This document shows, piece by piece, positions 7,768-16,007 of a DNA stretch of 53,186 bases. The stretch is from Marinomonas atlantica. GTDB taxonomy: Bacteria; Pseudomonadota; Gammaproteobacteria; Pseudomonadales; Marinomonadaceae. The DNA lies in contig NZ_LTAW01000015.1 in assembly GCF_001639725.1 (NCBI RefSeq), forward strand, positions 1 through 53,186, in the 5' to 3' direction. The position numbers were made by a program, and so were the translations under genes. How positions within the stretch are numbered: position 1 is the first letter of the stretch; each line of letters opens with the position of its first letter. Under the pieces are notes generated by a model, which saw only the letters and a program-made list of their open reading frames with translations, searched no databases and was not told the DNA's origin.

Positions 7768-7881
7768 ATGTTTATAGACAATGTAGTAGTAGCGGGTGTT
7801 GTGACAGTTGGGTTGATGTGTGTCTTTTTTATTGGCTTTGGTGTTATTGCATATCGTCATATAACCCATGACAAAAAGTGA
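7768..7881 (+). CDS. ccoM: CcoM-like small subunit of cbb3 cytochrome oxidase
   Basis: A 37-aa frame (ATG 7768, TGA 7879-7881) preceded by TAGGAGG, a near-perfect ribosome binding site at 7756-7762. The protein starts MFIDNVVVAGVVTVGLM, continues as one transmembrane helix and ends in a charged tail (YRHITHDKK). This matches my memory of CcoM, the 36-residue 'hidden' subunit first seen in the Pseudomonas stutzeri cbb3 oxidase structure, also encoded away from the cco operon. The size, the MF.DNVV.AGVVTVGLM opening and the Lys-rich end support the call. It stands alone between the IMPase gene and the DUF2489 gene. Confidence 0.7.
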   Translation: MFIDNVVVAGVVTVGLMCVFFIGFGVIAYRHITHDKK

Positions 7882-7992
7882 AAATACTGGGCATTGCAGT
7901 ATTTGTAGTGCCCATCTTCCTTCTTTTGCTGATCGTTTCCTGAACCCTGTGTAGAATAGATTCTGAGTTTATGATCAGATCTCAGGAGACTT

Positions 7993-8454
7993 ATGTCCAC
8001 AACTTCATTTTTTATTGCTTTGGCAGTTTGTTTACTTGCCATCGTAGTGTCTATTTACTTCATATCCAGACAGCTAAAGCTTAATCAACAGCGTACGGAT
8101 CGCATTCAAGCGGGTGAGCAGCGCCTCCAAGAAGAGCGTGCGAAACGTATCGAAAGTATTCGTATTTTGATGCAGGCTATTGAGGAGGATGACAAGCTGA
8201 CTTGGACCGAGGCTGCAATACGTGTCAAAAATTTGCTGGATCAACTAAGTATTGATTTGTCTGAACATGAAAGTGTGAGTGCTATTTATGTGATCGAGCA
8301 AAATACGCAACATATTCCAACTCATGATAAATGGAACGAGCTACCGTTAAAAGCTCGTCAGAAATACCGAGATGAAATGGATGCGCTGGAAGTCAGGCAT
8401 ATCGAGAAACTGCGTCAGGCAAAAATTGATTTGTTAGCGTATAAATTTGGCTAA
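7993..8454 (+). CDS. DUF2489 family membrane-anchored protein
   Basis: 153 aa. One N-terminal transmembrane helix (about residues 5-24) is followed by a charged helical cytoplasmic region with the family pattern: ...RAKRIESIRILMQAI, LTWTEAAIRVKNLLDQL, and a C-terminal helix ...LEVRHIEKLRQAKIDLLAYKFG. DUF2489 has no established function. Only two bases separate its stop from the next ATG, so it is almost certainly co-translated with the downstream anchored protein. Confidence 0.7.
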   Translation: MSTTSFFIALAVCLLAIVVSIYFISRQLKLNQQRTDRIQAGEQRLQEERAKRIESIRILMQAIEEDDKLTWTEAAIRVKNLLDQLSIDLSEHESVSAIYVIEQNTQHIPTHDKWNELPLKARQKYRDEMDALEVRHIEKLRQAKIDLLAYKFG

Positions 8455-8456
8455 TC

Positions 8457-8825
8457 ATGGCTCAAGCTATATTGGCGTTTTTAATTAGCTTTGTGGTGTT
8501 TATCACCATACTGTTGTTTTTCATAAAGCATCGTCAGCGTATGCCGTATTATCAGGTAGATCAAGACGGGTGTATCAAATTGCTCCAAGAAGCCATCTCA
8601 GGCTCGTTGTTAGAGCGTGACTGGCATGTCTTTATTGGTATGCAGGTACGCTATGATAATGAAATTGAGGCTTTGCGGTTGGCGTGCCTTGAAGTGGATG
8701 ATAGGCATGTTATAAATACCGTTACTAAAAACGGAAAGGTGTACATGGTGTTCTCAAAACAGGGAACGCTAGTGCTCCAAGATCTGTTAGATCATTGGCA
8801 GCATAAAAAAGACTATTTAGCTTAA
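8457..8825 (+). CDS. Small membrane-anchored protein of unknown function
   Basis: 122 aa with an N-terminal membrane helix (about residues 4-23, LAFLISFVVFITILLFFI) and a soluble domain of about 95 residues with mixed alpha/beta character (LLERDWHVFIGMQVRYDNEIEALRLA). I do not recognise a family. It begins 2 bp after the DUF2489 gene and ends 24 bp before mscS. A membrane-associated partner of the DUF2489 protein is a reasonable guess from context only. Confidence 0.55.
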   Translation: MAQAILAFLISFVVFITILLFFIKHRQRMPYYQVDQDGCIKLLQEAISGSLLERDWHVFIGMQVRYDNEIEALRLACLEVDDRHVINTVTKNGKVYMVFSKQGTLVLQDLLDHWQHKKDYLA

Positions 8826-8849
8826 CTAACGAGAGAGTGGGAACTACTT

Positions 8850-9677
8850 ATGGATGACTTGGAAAAGTGGATCGACGAAGGAAGCCAATGGCTACCTTGG
8901 ATAACTGAGAAAGGTGTGGCTATCATTGCTGGCATCGTCATCTTCTTTATTGGTAAATGGCTTGCTAGACGTGTATCGGACTGGGTCGAAAACCGCATGC
9001 TTAAATCCAAAGTGGATAAAGCAGTAGCAGGCTTTGCGTCGAGTATTATGTACGCTCTATTGTTTGCGGGCGTGGTGTTAATGGCCTTGGGCCAAATTGG
9101 TGTAGAAACCACATCATTTATTGCCATTTTAGGTGCGGCTGGCTTGGCCGTAGGTCTTGCTTTACAAGGGTCGTTGTCAAATTTCGCATCGGGTGTGTTG
9201 ATTATTCTTCTACGTCCATTCCGTGCAGGTGATTTCGTAGACGCTGGCGGCCAAATGGGAACAGTAAATCGTATTGAACTGTTCCATACTCATATGAAAA
9301 CGCCGGATAATCGAGTTATTATCGTACCAAACTCGGATATTATGGACAGCTCAATTGTTAACTTCTCGCGAGAGTCAACACGTCGTTTGGATCTTATTGT
9401 GGGAATTAGCTATGATGCTGATATCAAGAAAGCGCGTGATTTGTTGCACGAGGTTTTATCTAGTGATGAGCGTGTACTAAAAGATCCTGAAGCAATTATT
9501 TGGGTCTTTGAGTTGGCGGATAGTTCCGTGAACTTTGCCGTTCGCCCTTGGGTTAAAGCAGAAGACTACTGGGCATTGCGTTCAGATTTATTAGAAAAAA
9601 TTAAATACACATTTGATGAGAACGGTATTGGTATCCCATTCCCTCAAATGGATGTGCATGTCTCAAAAGAAGGCTAA
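8850..9677 (+). CDS. mscS: Small-conductance mechanosensitive channel MscS
   Basis: 275 aa, close to the usual MscS length (about 286). TM1 is near 20-37, TM2 near 62-81 and the pore helix TM3 near 88-118, with the Gly/Ala-rich packing segment ILGAAGLAVGLALQGSLSNFASG. The beta domain follows (RPFRAGDFVDAGGQMGTVNRIELFHTHMKTPDNRVIIVPNS). The channel opens on membrane tension and releases solutes during osmotic downshock in the inner membrane. It ends before a strong terminator and is the last gene of this plus-strand run. Confidence 0.92.
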   Translation: MDDLEKWIDEGSQWLPWITEKGVAIIAGIVIFFIGKWLARRVSDWVENRMLKSKVDKAVAGFASSIMYALLFAGVVLMALGQIGVETTSFIAILGAAGLAVGLALQGSLSNFASGVLIILLRPFRAGDFVDAGGQMGTVNRIELFHTHMKTPDNRVIIVPNSDIMDSSIVNFSRESTRRLDLIVGISYDADIKKARDLLHEVLSSDERVLKDPEAIIWVFELADSSVNFAVRPWVKAEDYWALRSDLLEKIKYTFDENGIGIPFPQMDVHVSKEG

Positions 9678-9697
9678 TAGTCGTCCTTTATAAGTCA

Positions 9698-9727
9698 AAG
9701 GCGCTTCGTTTTCGAAGCGCCTTTTTT
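9698..9727 (+). terminator. Intrinsic terminator after mscS
   Basis: A perfect 9-bp stem (GGCGCTTCG/CGAAGCGCC, 9700-9708 and 9713-9721) with a TTTT loop, followed by six T. It separates mscS from greB. Confidence 0.9.
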
Positions 9728-9758
9728 GTATCTAGAATATACGTGTAAGTAGAAAATT

Positions 9759-10262
9759 ATGAGTCGATATCGTCCACCAGGGGCACCTAAAGCTGCCTAC
9801 ATAACCAAAGAGGGTGCTGATAAGTTATTAGCTGAACTCAAATATCTGTGGAAAGAAAAGCGCCCAGAAGTCACCCAAAGTGTGAGTGACGCTGCCAAGC
9901 TTGGCGATCGATCGGAGAATGCAGAATACATCTACGGAAAAAAGCAATTGCGGGAAATTGATCGCCGCGTACGCTACTTAGAGAAACGCTTAGATCAATG
10001 TACGATCGTGGATCGATTACCTATTGATCGTGGCATTGTATTTTTTGGTGCCTGGGTGACTTTGGAAGATGAAGAGGGAAATCTAGAACGTTATCGTATT
10101 GTAGGTCCTGATGAAATAGATCATCATGAGGCTTATATCAGTATGGATTCGCCTGTTGCGAAAGCATTATTAAAACGACGTGATGGGGATGAAGTCGTGT
10201 TACGGCGTGCGGGCGGAGACAGAACCTTCTTTATTGAACAAATTGAATACCTAGAGCCCTGA
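9759..10262 (+). CDS. greB: Transcription elongation factor GreB
   Basis: 167 aa. The N-terminal coiled coil carries the acidic tip motif SLGDRSENA-type sequence (AKLGDRSENAEYIYGKK), followed by LREIDRRVRYLEKRL, which is diagnostic for GreB over GreA. The C-terminal FKBP-like domain follows (FFGAWVTLEDEEGNLERYRIVGPDE). GreB enters the RNA polymerase secondary channel and stimulates cleavage of backtracked transcripts. The TGA stop shares its last base with the ATG of the DUF72 gene (TGATG). Confidence 0.93.
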   Translation: MSRYRPPGAPKAAYITKEGADKLLAELKYLWKEKRPEVTQSVSDAAKLGDRSENAEYIYGKKQLREIDRRVRYLEKRLDQCTIVDRLPIDRGIVFFGAWVTLEDEEGNLERYRIVGPDEIDHHEAYISMDSPVAKALLKRRDGDEVVLRRAGGDRTFFIEQIEYLEP

Positions 10263-11128
10263 TGTCGATGATTCGTTTTGGTATGGCTCAATGGCAACAC
10301 CCTGCTTGGATCGATTGGATCTACCCAAGGTCGGAAAAAACTGGTGCTCGATTGGGGCATTACGCACGGTTTTTTAAAAGTGTAGAGGTAGGAAGTACCT
10401 TTTATACAGATGTGGCGCCAGAGCAGATTGAGCGTTGGTCAAAGCAGGTACCGAATGATTTTCGTTTTTCTTTCAAAGCGCCGCGTCGCATTACGCATCA
10501 GATTAATGAAAAACCTTTATCTGAGGTGTTAAATGACTGGCAGCAATTTCAAGCATTGCTTCAACCGATTCAAGATAAGTTGGGGCCCACTATGCTGCAG
10601 TTTCCTGCTTTTGTAGACAGTAGCTATCTCATGACAATAGCACAGTTGTGCCAAAACTGGTGTTTAACAAGCAGTTTAAGTGTTGAAGTACGCTCTTTGA
10701 GCTACTTTGATAAACAAGACGGTGAAAGAGCGTTGCTGCGTTTATTAGCAGATGGTCAATACGACAAAGTGATTATGGACTCTCGCCCGGTTTTTTCTAC
10801 CGAGGCGTATTGTGACAGCCTCGAGGATGCACAACGTAAGAAGCCTCGAGTGCCTTGCCATGTATTAGCAACTGGCGGCTTTCCTGTCGTGCGTTTTATT
10901 GGACATCCTGATCTTGAGCGAAACCATATCTGGCTAGATCAGTGGGCCAGTAAACTAGAAAAGTGGTTGGCTGAGGGGCGAGAGCCGACAGTATTTGTGC
11001 ATTCGTCAGACAACATTGCGGCGCCGATGTTAGCTAGTTGGCTAGATGAGAAGTTATCGATCAAAATTGACGGTTATCAGAAACAGCTAGCTTTGCCTGT
11101 TCAGCATGAACAGATGGGATTGTTATAG
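10262..11128 (+). CDS. DUF72 (YecE-like) family protein
   Basis: 288 aa with the DUF72 TIM-barrel-like pattern: an opening strand and GMAQWQHPAWIDWIYP, the segment GSTFYTDVAPEQIERWSKQVPNDFRFSFKAPRRITH, LGPTMLQFPAF, and a late VFVHSSDNIAAP. The biochemical role of this family is unknown. It overlaps the greB stop by one base, and the small NIF3-like gene follows 13 bp later, so the three genes probably form one transcript. ATG at 10262 and the in-frame ATG at 10268 are both possible starts. Confidence 0.8.
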   Translation: MSMIRFGMAQWQHPAWIDWIYPRSEKTGARLGHYARFFKSVEVGSTFYTDVAPEQIERWSKQVPNDFRFSFKAPRRITHQINEKPLSEVLNDWQQFQALLQPIQDKLGPTMLQFPAFVDSSYLMTIAQLCQNWCLTSSLSVEVRSLSYFDKQDGERALLRLLADGQYDKVIMDSRPVFSTEAYCDSLEDAQRKKPRVPCHVLATGGFPVVRFIGHPDLERNHIWLDQWASKLEKWLAEGREPTVFVHSSDNIAAPMLASWLDEKLSIKIDGYQKQLALPVQHEQMGLL

Positions 11129-11141
11129 AGGAGTATTATTG

Positions 11142-11450
11142 ATGTATAGCTTAGTGTTTTACGTGCCTGAAACACACTTGGAACAAGTCAAAGAAGCGGT
11201 TTTTGAGGCTGGAGCTGGAAAAATAGGGGATTATGAAGCATGTTGTTGGCAAGTGAAGGGGCAGGGGCAATTTCGACCTTCAGAATCAGCCACACCGTTC
11301 ATTGGTCAAGTCGGTCAACTTGAAGAGGTGGACGAATACCGCGTTGAAATGGTGTTGCTGGAAACATTACGTGAAGGGGTGGTAAGTGCTTTAAAACTGA
11401 GCCACCCCTACGAAGAAGTGGCTTACCATTTAATTCCTATTGAGTGTTAA
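11142..11450 (+). CDS. NIF3/YqfO-like small protein
   Basis: 102 aa from ATG 11142, chosen because AGAGGAG (11127-11133) precedes it; an upstream in-frame ATG at 11106 lies inside the DUF72 gene. The sequence (YSLVFYVPETHLEQVKEAVFEAGAGKIGDYEACCWQVKGQGQF..., LSHPYEEVAYHLI) matches the YqfO-type insertion domain of NIF3 proteins found as a stand-alone protein of about 100 residues. It has a CutA/PII-like ferredoxin fold. No function is established. Its 3' end overlaps the convergent Nudix gene by 14 bp. Confidence 0.75.
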   Translation: MYSLVFYVPETHLEQVKEAVFEAGAGKIGDYEACCWQVKGQGQFRPSESATPFIGQVGQLEEVDEYRVEMVLLETLREGVVSALKLSHPYEEVAYHLIPIEC

Positions 11451-11976
11451 CAATAATGCTGTCTTCATGGAAACCATATTCGCCAGATTTATGATCTTCT
11501 ATAAAGAACTTAAGTGTCTTGGTGACGCTGCTGAAAGCCATCTCATCCCACGGAATGTCTGTTAATTCGAATAACTCAACCTCGGAGCTCTCCGAGGTTG
11601 GGTGAAAGTCTGCTTTCTGTAATTCTGCTAAATAGTAAATGTGTACTTGGTTAACATGCGGAATGCTGATCATTGAGAAAGGTTGCTTCGCAATGGCAAT
11701 CGAGCCACTTTCTTCTAACGTTTCTCGTAAGGCTCCTTCAAGCGTGGTCTCGCTGTTTTCCATAAACCCTGCGGGCAGTGTCCAGTAGCCTTTGCGCGGC
11801 TCGATATTGCGCTTGCAGAGTAGGACTTTGCCTTGGAATAGAGGCAGTGTGCCAGTGATCATTCGAGGATTATCGTAATCGATAAATTCACAGTTAGGGC
11901 AAATCGCGCGTTTGCGATTATCGCCTTCTGGAATCGCCATGTTCACTTGGTGGCCGCATTTTGGGCAAAATCTCAT
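11437..11976 (-). CDS. Nudix hydrolase with N-terminal zinc ribbon
   Basis: 179 aa. Two CxxC pairs (Cys4/Cys7 and Cys26/Cys29) form a zinc ribbon, followed by a full Nudix box: G70, E76, R84-E85, E88-E89, G91. The ribbon plus DNPRMI..G layout resembles the NudC/NADH-pyrophosphatase branch, but the protein is shorter than NudC (about 257 aa) and lacks its N-terminal domain. It probably hydrolyses a nucleoside diphosphate derivative; the substrate is unknown. It runs 11 bp behind the CNNM gene on the minus strand and overlaps the convergent NIF3-like gene by 14 bp. Confidence 0.85.
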   Translation of the reverse strand: MRFCPKCGHQVNMAIPEGDNRKRAICPNCEFIDYDNPRMITGTLPLFQGKVLLCKRNIEPRKGYWTLPAGFMENSETTLEGALRETLEESGSIAIAKQPFSMISIPHVNQVHIYYLAELQKADFHPTSESSEVELFELTDIPWDEMAFSSVTKTLKFFIEDHKSGEYGFHEDSIIVNTQ

Positions 11977-11987
11977 AAGGTTACCTG

Positions 11988-13244
11988 CTAGCGTTTATGT
12001 TCTAGGCGAGCGTATTTGACAACTTTGTCTTCAATCTCTTGGATTTCGATAATGTAATTATCCACCCATAGACTAATGGGGTGTTCTGGAATGAATTCAA
12101 GCGTTTCGATGATTAGCCCGTTTAAGGTTTTAGGTCCATCTGTCGGTAGGTGCCAGCTAAGTGTTTTGTTGATGTCACGAATGTGTGTGGAGCCTTCGAT
12201 CCGGAAGGAGCCGTCTTCCAGTAAGTTAATCTCTTCTTCTTCGTCTTCCTGTGGTGGCGTGAACTCACCGACAATCTCTTCGAGAATATCTTCCAGTGCT
12301 GCAATCCCTTGTACATCACCGTACTCATCGACAACGATGCCCATTTGCTGATGATCTTTTTGGAAATTTAGTAGCACAGTGTTAATCGATGTACTTTCAG
12401 GAATAAAGTAAGGCTCTAAGGTTGCTTTTAGTAGAGCAGCCTTCGAAGGGTTTGACTCTCTTAAGAATTGAGCCGCATGACGGGCATGTAAAATACCAAT
12501 GACTTTATTAATCTCTCCATTGTAGACAGGCATACGAGTATGTCGAGACTGGCAGATTTGCTCAATGATTTCATCGATTGAGTCTTCGATATCGATTCCG
12601 ATTACTTCGTTGCGTGGAATCATGATGTCTTCAACAGAGACATTTTCTAAATCAAGGATCGAAAGTAGCATTTCTTGGTGAGCTGCTGGAATCAAACCAC
12701 TGGCTTCGTTTACGACAGTACGAAGTTCTTCTGAGCCTAGCTTATCGTTGTTGCCATGAATATGTTTCACACCGACTAAACGCATTAAGCCGTTCGACAT
12801 AGTGTTTACAATGACGACTAATGGATACAGAACTTTAAGCAGAACCGTTAGCACCCAAGAAGCAGGAAAAGCAATCTTCTCTGGGTGAATCGTCGCCATG
12901 GTCTTTGGTGTCACTTCGGCAAAGATCAAAATGATCAACGTTAATGCACCGGTTGCAATCGCAACCCCTGCATCACCCCATATACGTACAGCAATTATGG
13001 TTGCGATGGCAGAAGCTAAAATATTGACGAAGTTGTTACCGATTAAGATAACGCCGATGAGACGGTCTGGCCGCTCAAGAAGTTTGCTGGCTTTTTTGGC
13101 GGAGCGATTTCCACTTTTCACGAGATGTTTGAGTCGATACTTGTTGATCGACAACATCCCTGTTTCGGAGCTAGAAAAGAACGCTGACAAAATAATTAGG
13201 AAAAACAGTATTCCAGCGAGAATACTTAAGGGAACTTCGTTCAA
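11988..13244 (-). CDS. CNNM/CorC-HlyC family transporter (YfjD-like)
   Basis: 418 aa. An N-terminal DUF21/CNNM membrane domain (about residues 5-180, with FFSSSETGMLSINKYRLKHLVKSGN and ILIFAEVTPKT) is followed by a CBS pair (about 200-335, with IMIPRNEVIGID and MGIVVDEYGDVQGIAALEDILEEIVGE). A C-terminal CorC_HlyC domain ends the protein. Members are linked to Mg2+/Co2+ efflux; nucleotide binding to the CBS pair is expected from the family. It is probably co-transcribed with ypjD upstream (71 bp gap) and the Nudix gene downstream (11 bp gap). Confidence 0.88.
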   Translation of the reverse strand: MNEVPLSILAGILFFLIILSAFFSSSETGMLSINKYRLKHLVKSGNRSAKKASKLLERPDRLIGVILIGNNFVNILASAIATIIAVRIWGDAGVAIATGALTLIILIFAEVTPKTMATIHPEKIAFPASWVLTVLLKVLYPLVVIVNTMSNGLMRLVGVKHIHGNNDKLGSEELRTVVNEASGLIPAAHQEMLLSILDLENVSVEDIMIPRNEVIGIDIEDSIDEIIEQICQSRHTRMPVYNGEINKVIGILHARHAAQFLRESNPSKAALLKATLEPYFIPESTSINTVLLNFQKDHQQMGIVVDEYGDVQGIAALEDILEEIVGEFTPPQEDEEEEINLLEDGSFRIEGSTHIRDINKTLSWHLPTDGPKTLNGLIIETLEFIPEHPISLWVDNYIIEIQEIEDKVVKYARLEHKR

Positions 13245-13315
13245 AAAAAATGTGCCTCAATGATATGGTCTGACCGGATTATTAGGGGTCGTAAGACGAC
13301 TGTCAAATATCCTGG

Positions 13316-14083
13316 TCATTTATTAATGATTTCTATCGCAATCTGGGTGCCAAAGTACCCGATCATCAATAATGCAAAGCCGCTTAACGTCAGTTTTACC
13401 GCTAACTGGCCACGCCAGCCTAAATACAAACGCCCCCCAAGTAACCCTGCAAACACAAACCAAGATGCAATGGTGAAAGCTGTCTTATGCACTAAGTGCT
13501 GAGCAAACATGTCGTCAATGAAATAAAAGCCTGTAGCAATGGTGATGCTTAATAAGACAAATGCGGCCCAAATAAATTCAAACATTAAGCGCTCAAGTAC
13601 TTGCAAAGGCGGTACTCGTAGTAGTTGCTTTAAATGATGATTCTTTAATTGATGCTCTTGTATTGCGAGCAAAATTCCTATGCCACAAGCGGCGGTAAAT
13701 AGGCTGTAGGCGACAGAGGCAATCAAAATATGCAGAGATGTGCCTAATGAGCTACTGTGTAGCTGTTGCAAATCCCATGGTTCGACCGCATTAAGAGCAA
13801 TAATGATCGCTGCCAAAGGGAAAGCAATAGAAAGTAGCAAAGATAAATCTTTGTCACGGTTGCTGAACCACAGTAATAGGTTCCCTATTAAGGCGATCAA
13901 TAGACCAATGGTCAGAAAATCGAAGCCGTCTTTGCTACCAAGCAACTGAATAAGCGCCATGGTGTGAACGACAATTGCGATCGCGCCGATGGTTTGTGTC
14001 GTGCGAACTCCGGGGCGCTGGTAATAGATACCACCAGCAGTGAGCGATAATATGCAAGCAAGCCAAAGCGAAAGATGTGTCAT
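13316..14083 (-). CDS. YpjD/CcsA-like inner-membrane protein
   Basis: 255 aa, almost entirely hydrophobic with about eight transmembrane helices. The C-terminal signature (HLVHKTAFTIASWFVFAGLLGGRLYLGWRG) is typical of YpjD, a member of the CcsA/CcmC cytochrome c assembly family with conserved histidines that could bind haem. YpjD sits divergently next to ffh in many gammaproteobacteria, exactly as here. Its function is not established. Confidence 0.85.
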   Translation of the reverse strand: MTHLSLWLACILSLTAGGIYYQRPGVRTTQTIGAIAIVVHTMALIQLLGSKDGFDFLTIGLLIALIGNLLLWFSNRDKDLSLLLSIAFPLAAIIIALNAVEPWDLQQLHSSSLGTSLHILIASVAYSLFTAACGIGILLAIQEHQLKNHHLKQLLRVPPLQVLERLMFEFIWAAFVLLSITIATGFYFIDDMFAQHLVHKTAFTIASWFVFAGLLGGRLYLGWRGQLAVKLTLSGFALLMIGYFGTQIAIEIINK

Positions 14084-14134
14084 GTATTAGGCGATCCACT
14101 GGTTAAAACTATAGGGTGACGATCAATTCTTCGT

Positions 14135-14140
14135 TATAAT
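14135..14140 (+). promoter_or_regulatory. Consensus -10 box upstream of ffh
   Basis: A perfect TATAAT lies 71 bp before the ffh ATG in the ypjD/ffh divergent spacer. I find no convincing -35 at 16-18 bp, so this is a tentative promoter position. Confidence 0.4.
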
Positions 14141-14211
14141 AAAGTCAATTTCACCTTGGATAAACTGAAATACGCGGTTTTTTCCATCTAAAGCAAATTT
14201 TTGAGGGCAAC

Positions 14212-15591
14212 ATGTTTGACAATCTATCCGAACGCTTAACGTCATCCTTAGACCGAATCCGTGGTCGTGCCAAACTTACCGAAGACAATATTAAAGAAGT
14301 ATTGCGCGAAGTGCGCATGGCGCTGTTGGAAGCTGACGTCGCGTTGCCCGTTGTAAAAGACTTTATTAATGCGGTGAAAGAGCGTGCAGTCGGCACTGAA
14401 GTGTCGCGTAGTTTGAGCCCAGGTCAGGTGTTCCTGAAGATCGTTAAGCAAGAGCTTGAAGCGGTTATGGGGCAAGAGAACGATGAATTAAACCTTCGTG
14501 CTAAACCGCCTGCGGTGATTCTGTTAGCAGGTCTTCAAGGTGCCGGTAAAACAACTTCGGCAGCGAAACTAGCTAAATACTTAACCGAGCGCCAGAAAAA
14601 ATCGGTGGCTGTGGTCAGTGCCGACGTTTACCGCCCAGCTGCGATTAAACAGTTAGAAACCTTGGCTAATGAGATTGGTGTCGATTTTATTCCAAGTGAC
14701 ATTTCCCAAAAGCCTATTGATATTGCCAACAATGCCATCGATGTGGCGAAAAAGAGCCACAAAGATGTACTGATTGTCGACACAGCCGGTCGTTTGGCCA
14801 TTGATGAAGACATGATGGCTGAGATCAAGGCGCTGCATGGTGCGATTGATCCAGTTGAAACATTGTTCGTTGTTGACGCAATGACAGGGCAAGACGCGGC
14901 AAATACGGCCAAAGCGTTTGGTGATGTTCTGCCGCTGACCGGTGTGATCTTGACGAAGACAGACGGTGATGCCCGTGGCGGTGCCGCCTTATCGGTGCGT
15001 CATATTACAGGTAAGCCAATCAAGTTCTTAGGTGTGGGTGAAAAAACGGATGCATTAGAGCCGTTTTACCCTGACCGATTAGCGTCTCGAATTCTTGGTA
15101 TGGGTGACATGTTGTCCCTGATCGAGCAAGCCGAGCAAAAGATCGACAAAGAAAAGGCAGAAAAACTCGCTGGCAAGATTAAAAAAGGCAAAAGCTTTGA
15201 TCTTGAAGATTTCCGTGAGCAATTGCAGCAAATGAAAAACATGGGCGGTATGACGTCGATGTTGGACAAGCTTCCTGGTATGGGGCAGTTAGGTGATATC
15301 CAAGACAAAGTGAACGATAAAATGTTCGTACAGATGGAAGCCCTGATCAACTCTATGACACCAGAAGAGCGCCGTAACCCTGATGCAATCAACGGCTCAC
15401 GAAAAAAACGTATCTCGGCGGGTGCTGGTTTACAGATTCAAGATTTAAATCGTCTTCTAAAACAGCACAAACAGATGCAGAAGATGATGAAGAAATTCAG
15501 CTCAAAAGGCGGCATGAAAAAAATGATGCGCGGCTTGGGCGGAATGATGCCTGGTGGTATGCCAGGTGGCGGGAACTTCCCGAAATTCTAA
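14212..15591 (+). CDS. ffh: Signal recognition particle protein Ffh
   Basis: 459 aa, the usual size. The N domain (about 1-85) precedes the SRP GTPase domain with P-loop GLQGAGKT (107-114), DTAGR (190-194) and TKTDGD (248-253). A methionine-rich M domain from about 325 to the end binds 4.5S RNA and signal sequences; its tail is rich in Met, Gly and Pro. With 4.5S RNA it delivers nascent membrane proteins to FtsY. The start is supported by GAGGG 6 bp upstream. ypjD upstream and rpsP downstream is the standard gammaproteobacterial context. Confidence 0.97.
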   Translation: MFDNLSERLTSSLDRIRGRAKLTEDNIKEVLREVRMALLEADVALPVVKDFINAVKERAVGTEVSRSLSPGQVFLKIVKQELEAVMGQENDELNLRAKPPAVILLAGLQGAGKTTSAAKLAKYLTERQKKSVAVVSADVYRPAAIKQLETLANEIGVDFIPSDISQKPIDIANNAIDVAKKSHKDVLIVDTAGRLAIDEDMMAEIKALHGAIDPVETLFVVDAMTGQDAANTAKAFGDVLPLTGVILTKTDGDARGGAALSVRHITGKPIKFLGVGEKTDALEPFYPDRLASRILGMGDMLSLIEQAEQKIDKEKAEKLAGKIKKGKSFDLEDFREQLQQMKNMGGMTSMLDKLPGMGQLGDIQDKVNDKMFVQMEALINSMTPEERRNPDAINGSRKKRISAGAGLQIQDLNRLLKQHKQMQKMMKKFSSKGGMKKMMRGLGGMMPGGMPGGGNFPKF

Positions 15592-15620
15592 ACTTTTACC
15601 TTAGAATGAAAAAATGTTTA

Positions 15621-15650
15621 AAGGGCGATCAATTCGCCCTTTTGTTTTTC
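15621..15650 (+). terminator. Intrinsic terminator after ffh
   Basis: An 8-bp stem AAGGGCGA/TCGCCCTT (15621-15628 and 15634-15641) with a 5-nt loop, followed by a T-rich tract interrupted by one G. It separates ffh from the rpsP operon. Confidence 0.8.
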
Positions 15651-15743
15651 GGTCGAATCGACTAGAATATGCCGCCTTCTTGTAGTAGGACTCACAAAGA
15701 GCCCAACAAGAGGTGTTTCGTTAAGCAATAAGGAACCAATCAT

Positions 15744-15992
15744 ATGGTAACTATTCGTCTTTCTCGTGGTGGCTCTAAGAAGCGCCCTTTCTATCACTTG
15801 AACGTGGCTGACAGCCGCCGTGCTCGTGATGGTCGTTTTATCGAGCGTATCGGGTTCTTTAACCCTGTTGCTCGTGGTCAAGAAGAACGTCTACGTGTAG
15901 ACCTAGACCGTGTTAATCACTGGGTAGGCCAAGGCGCGCAACTTTCTGACCGTGTTGCTCAGCTTGTTAAAGAAGCTGGCAAAAACGCTTAA
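15744..15992 (+). CDS. rpsP: 30S ribosomal protein S16
   Basis: 82 aa, the family length. It begins [25 protein letters not shown] and continues [14 protein letters not shown], which is diagnostic for bS16. S16 is an early-assembling protein of the 30S body. It is first in the conserved rpsP-rimM-trmD-rplS operon, with rimM 15 bp downstream. The start is preceded by AAGGA at 8 bp or so. Confidence 0.98.
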   Translation: MVTIRLSRGGSKKRPFYHLNVADSRRARDGRFIERIGFFNPVARGQEERLRVDLDRVNHWVGQGAQLSDRVAQLVKEAGKNA

Positions 15993-16007
15993 TACTGGAG
16001 TAATGCT

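Noticed and set aside
12898..13263. Plus-strand frame of 121 codons opposite the CNNM gene
   Set aside because: It is antisense to a well-supported gene and has no recognisable protein features.
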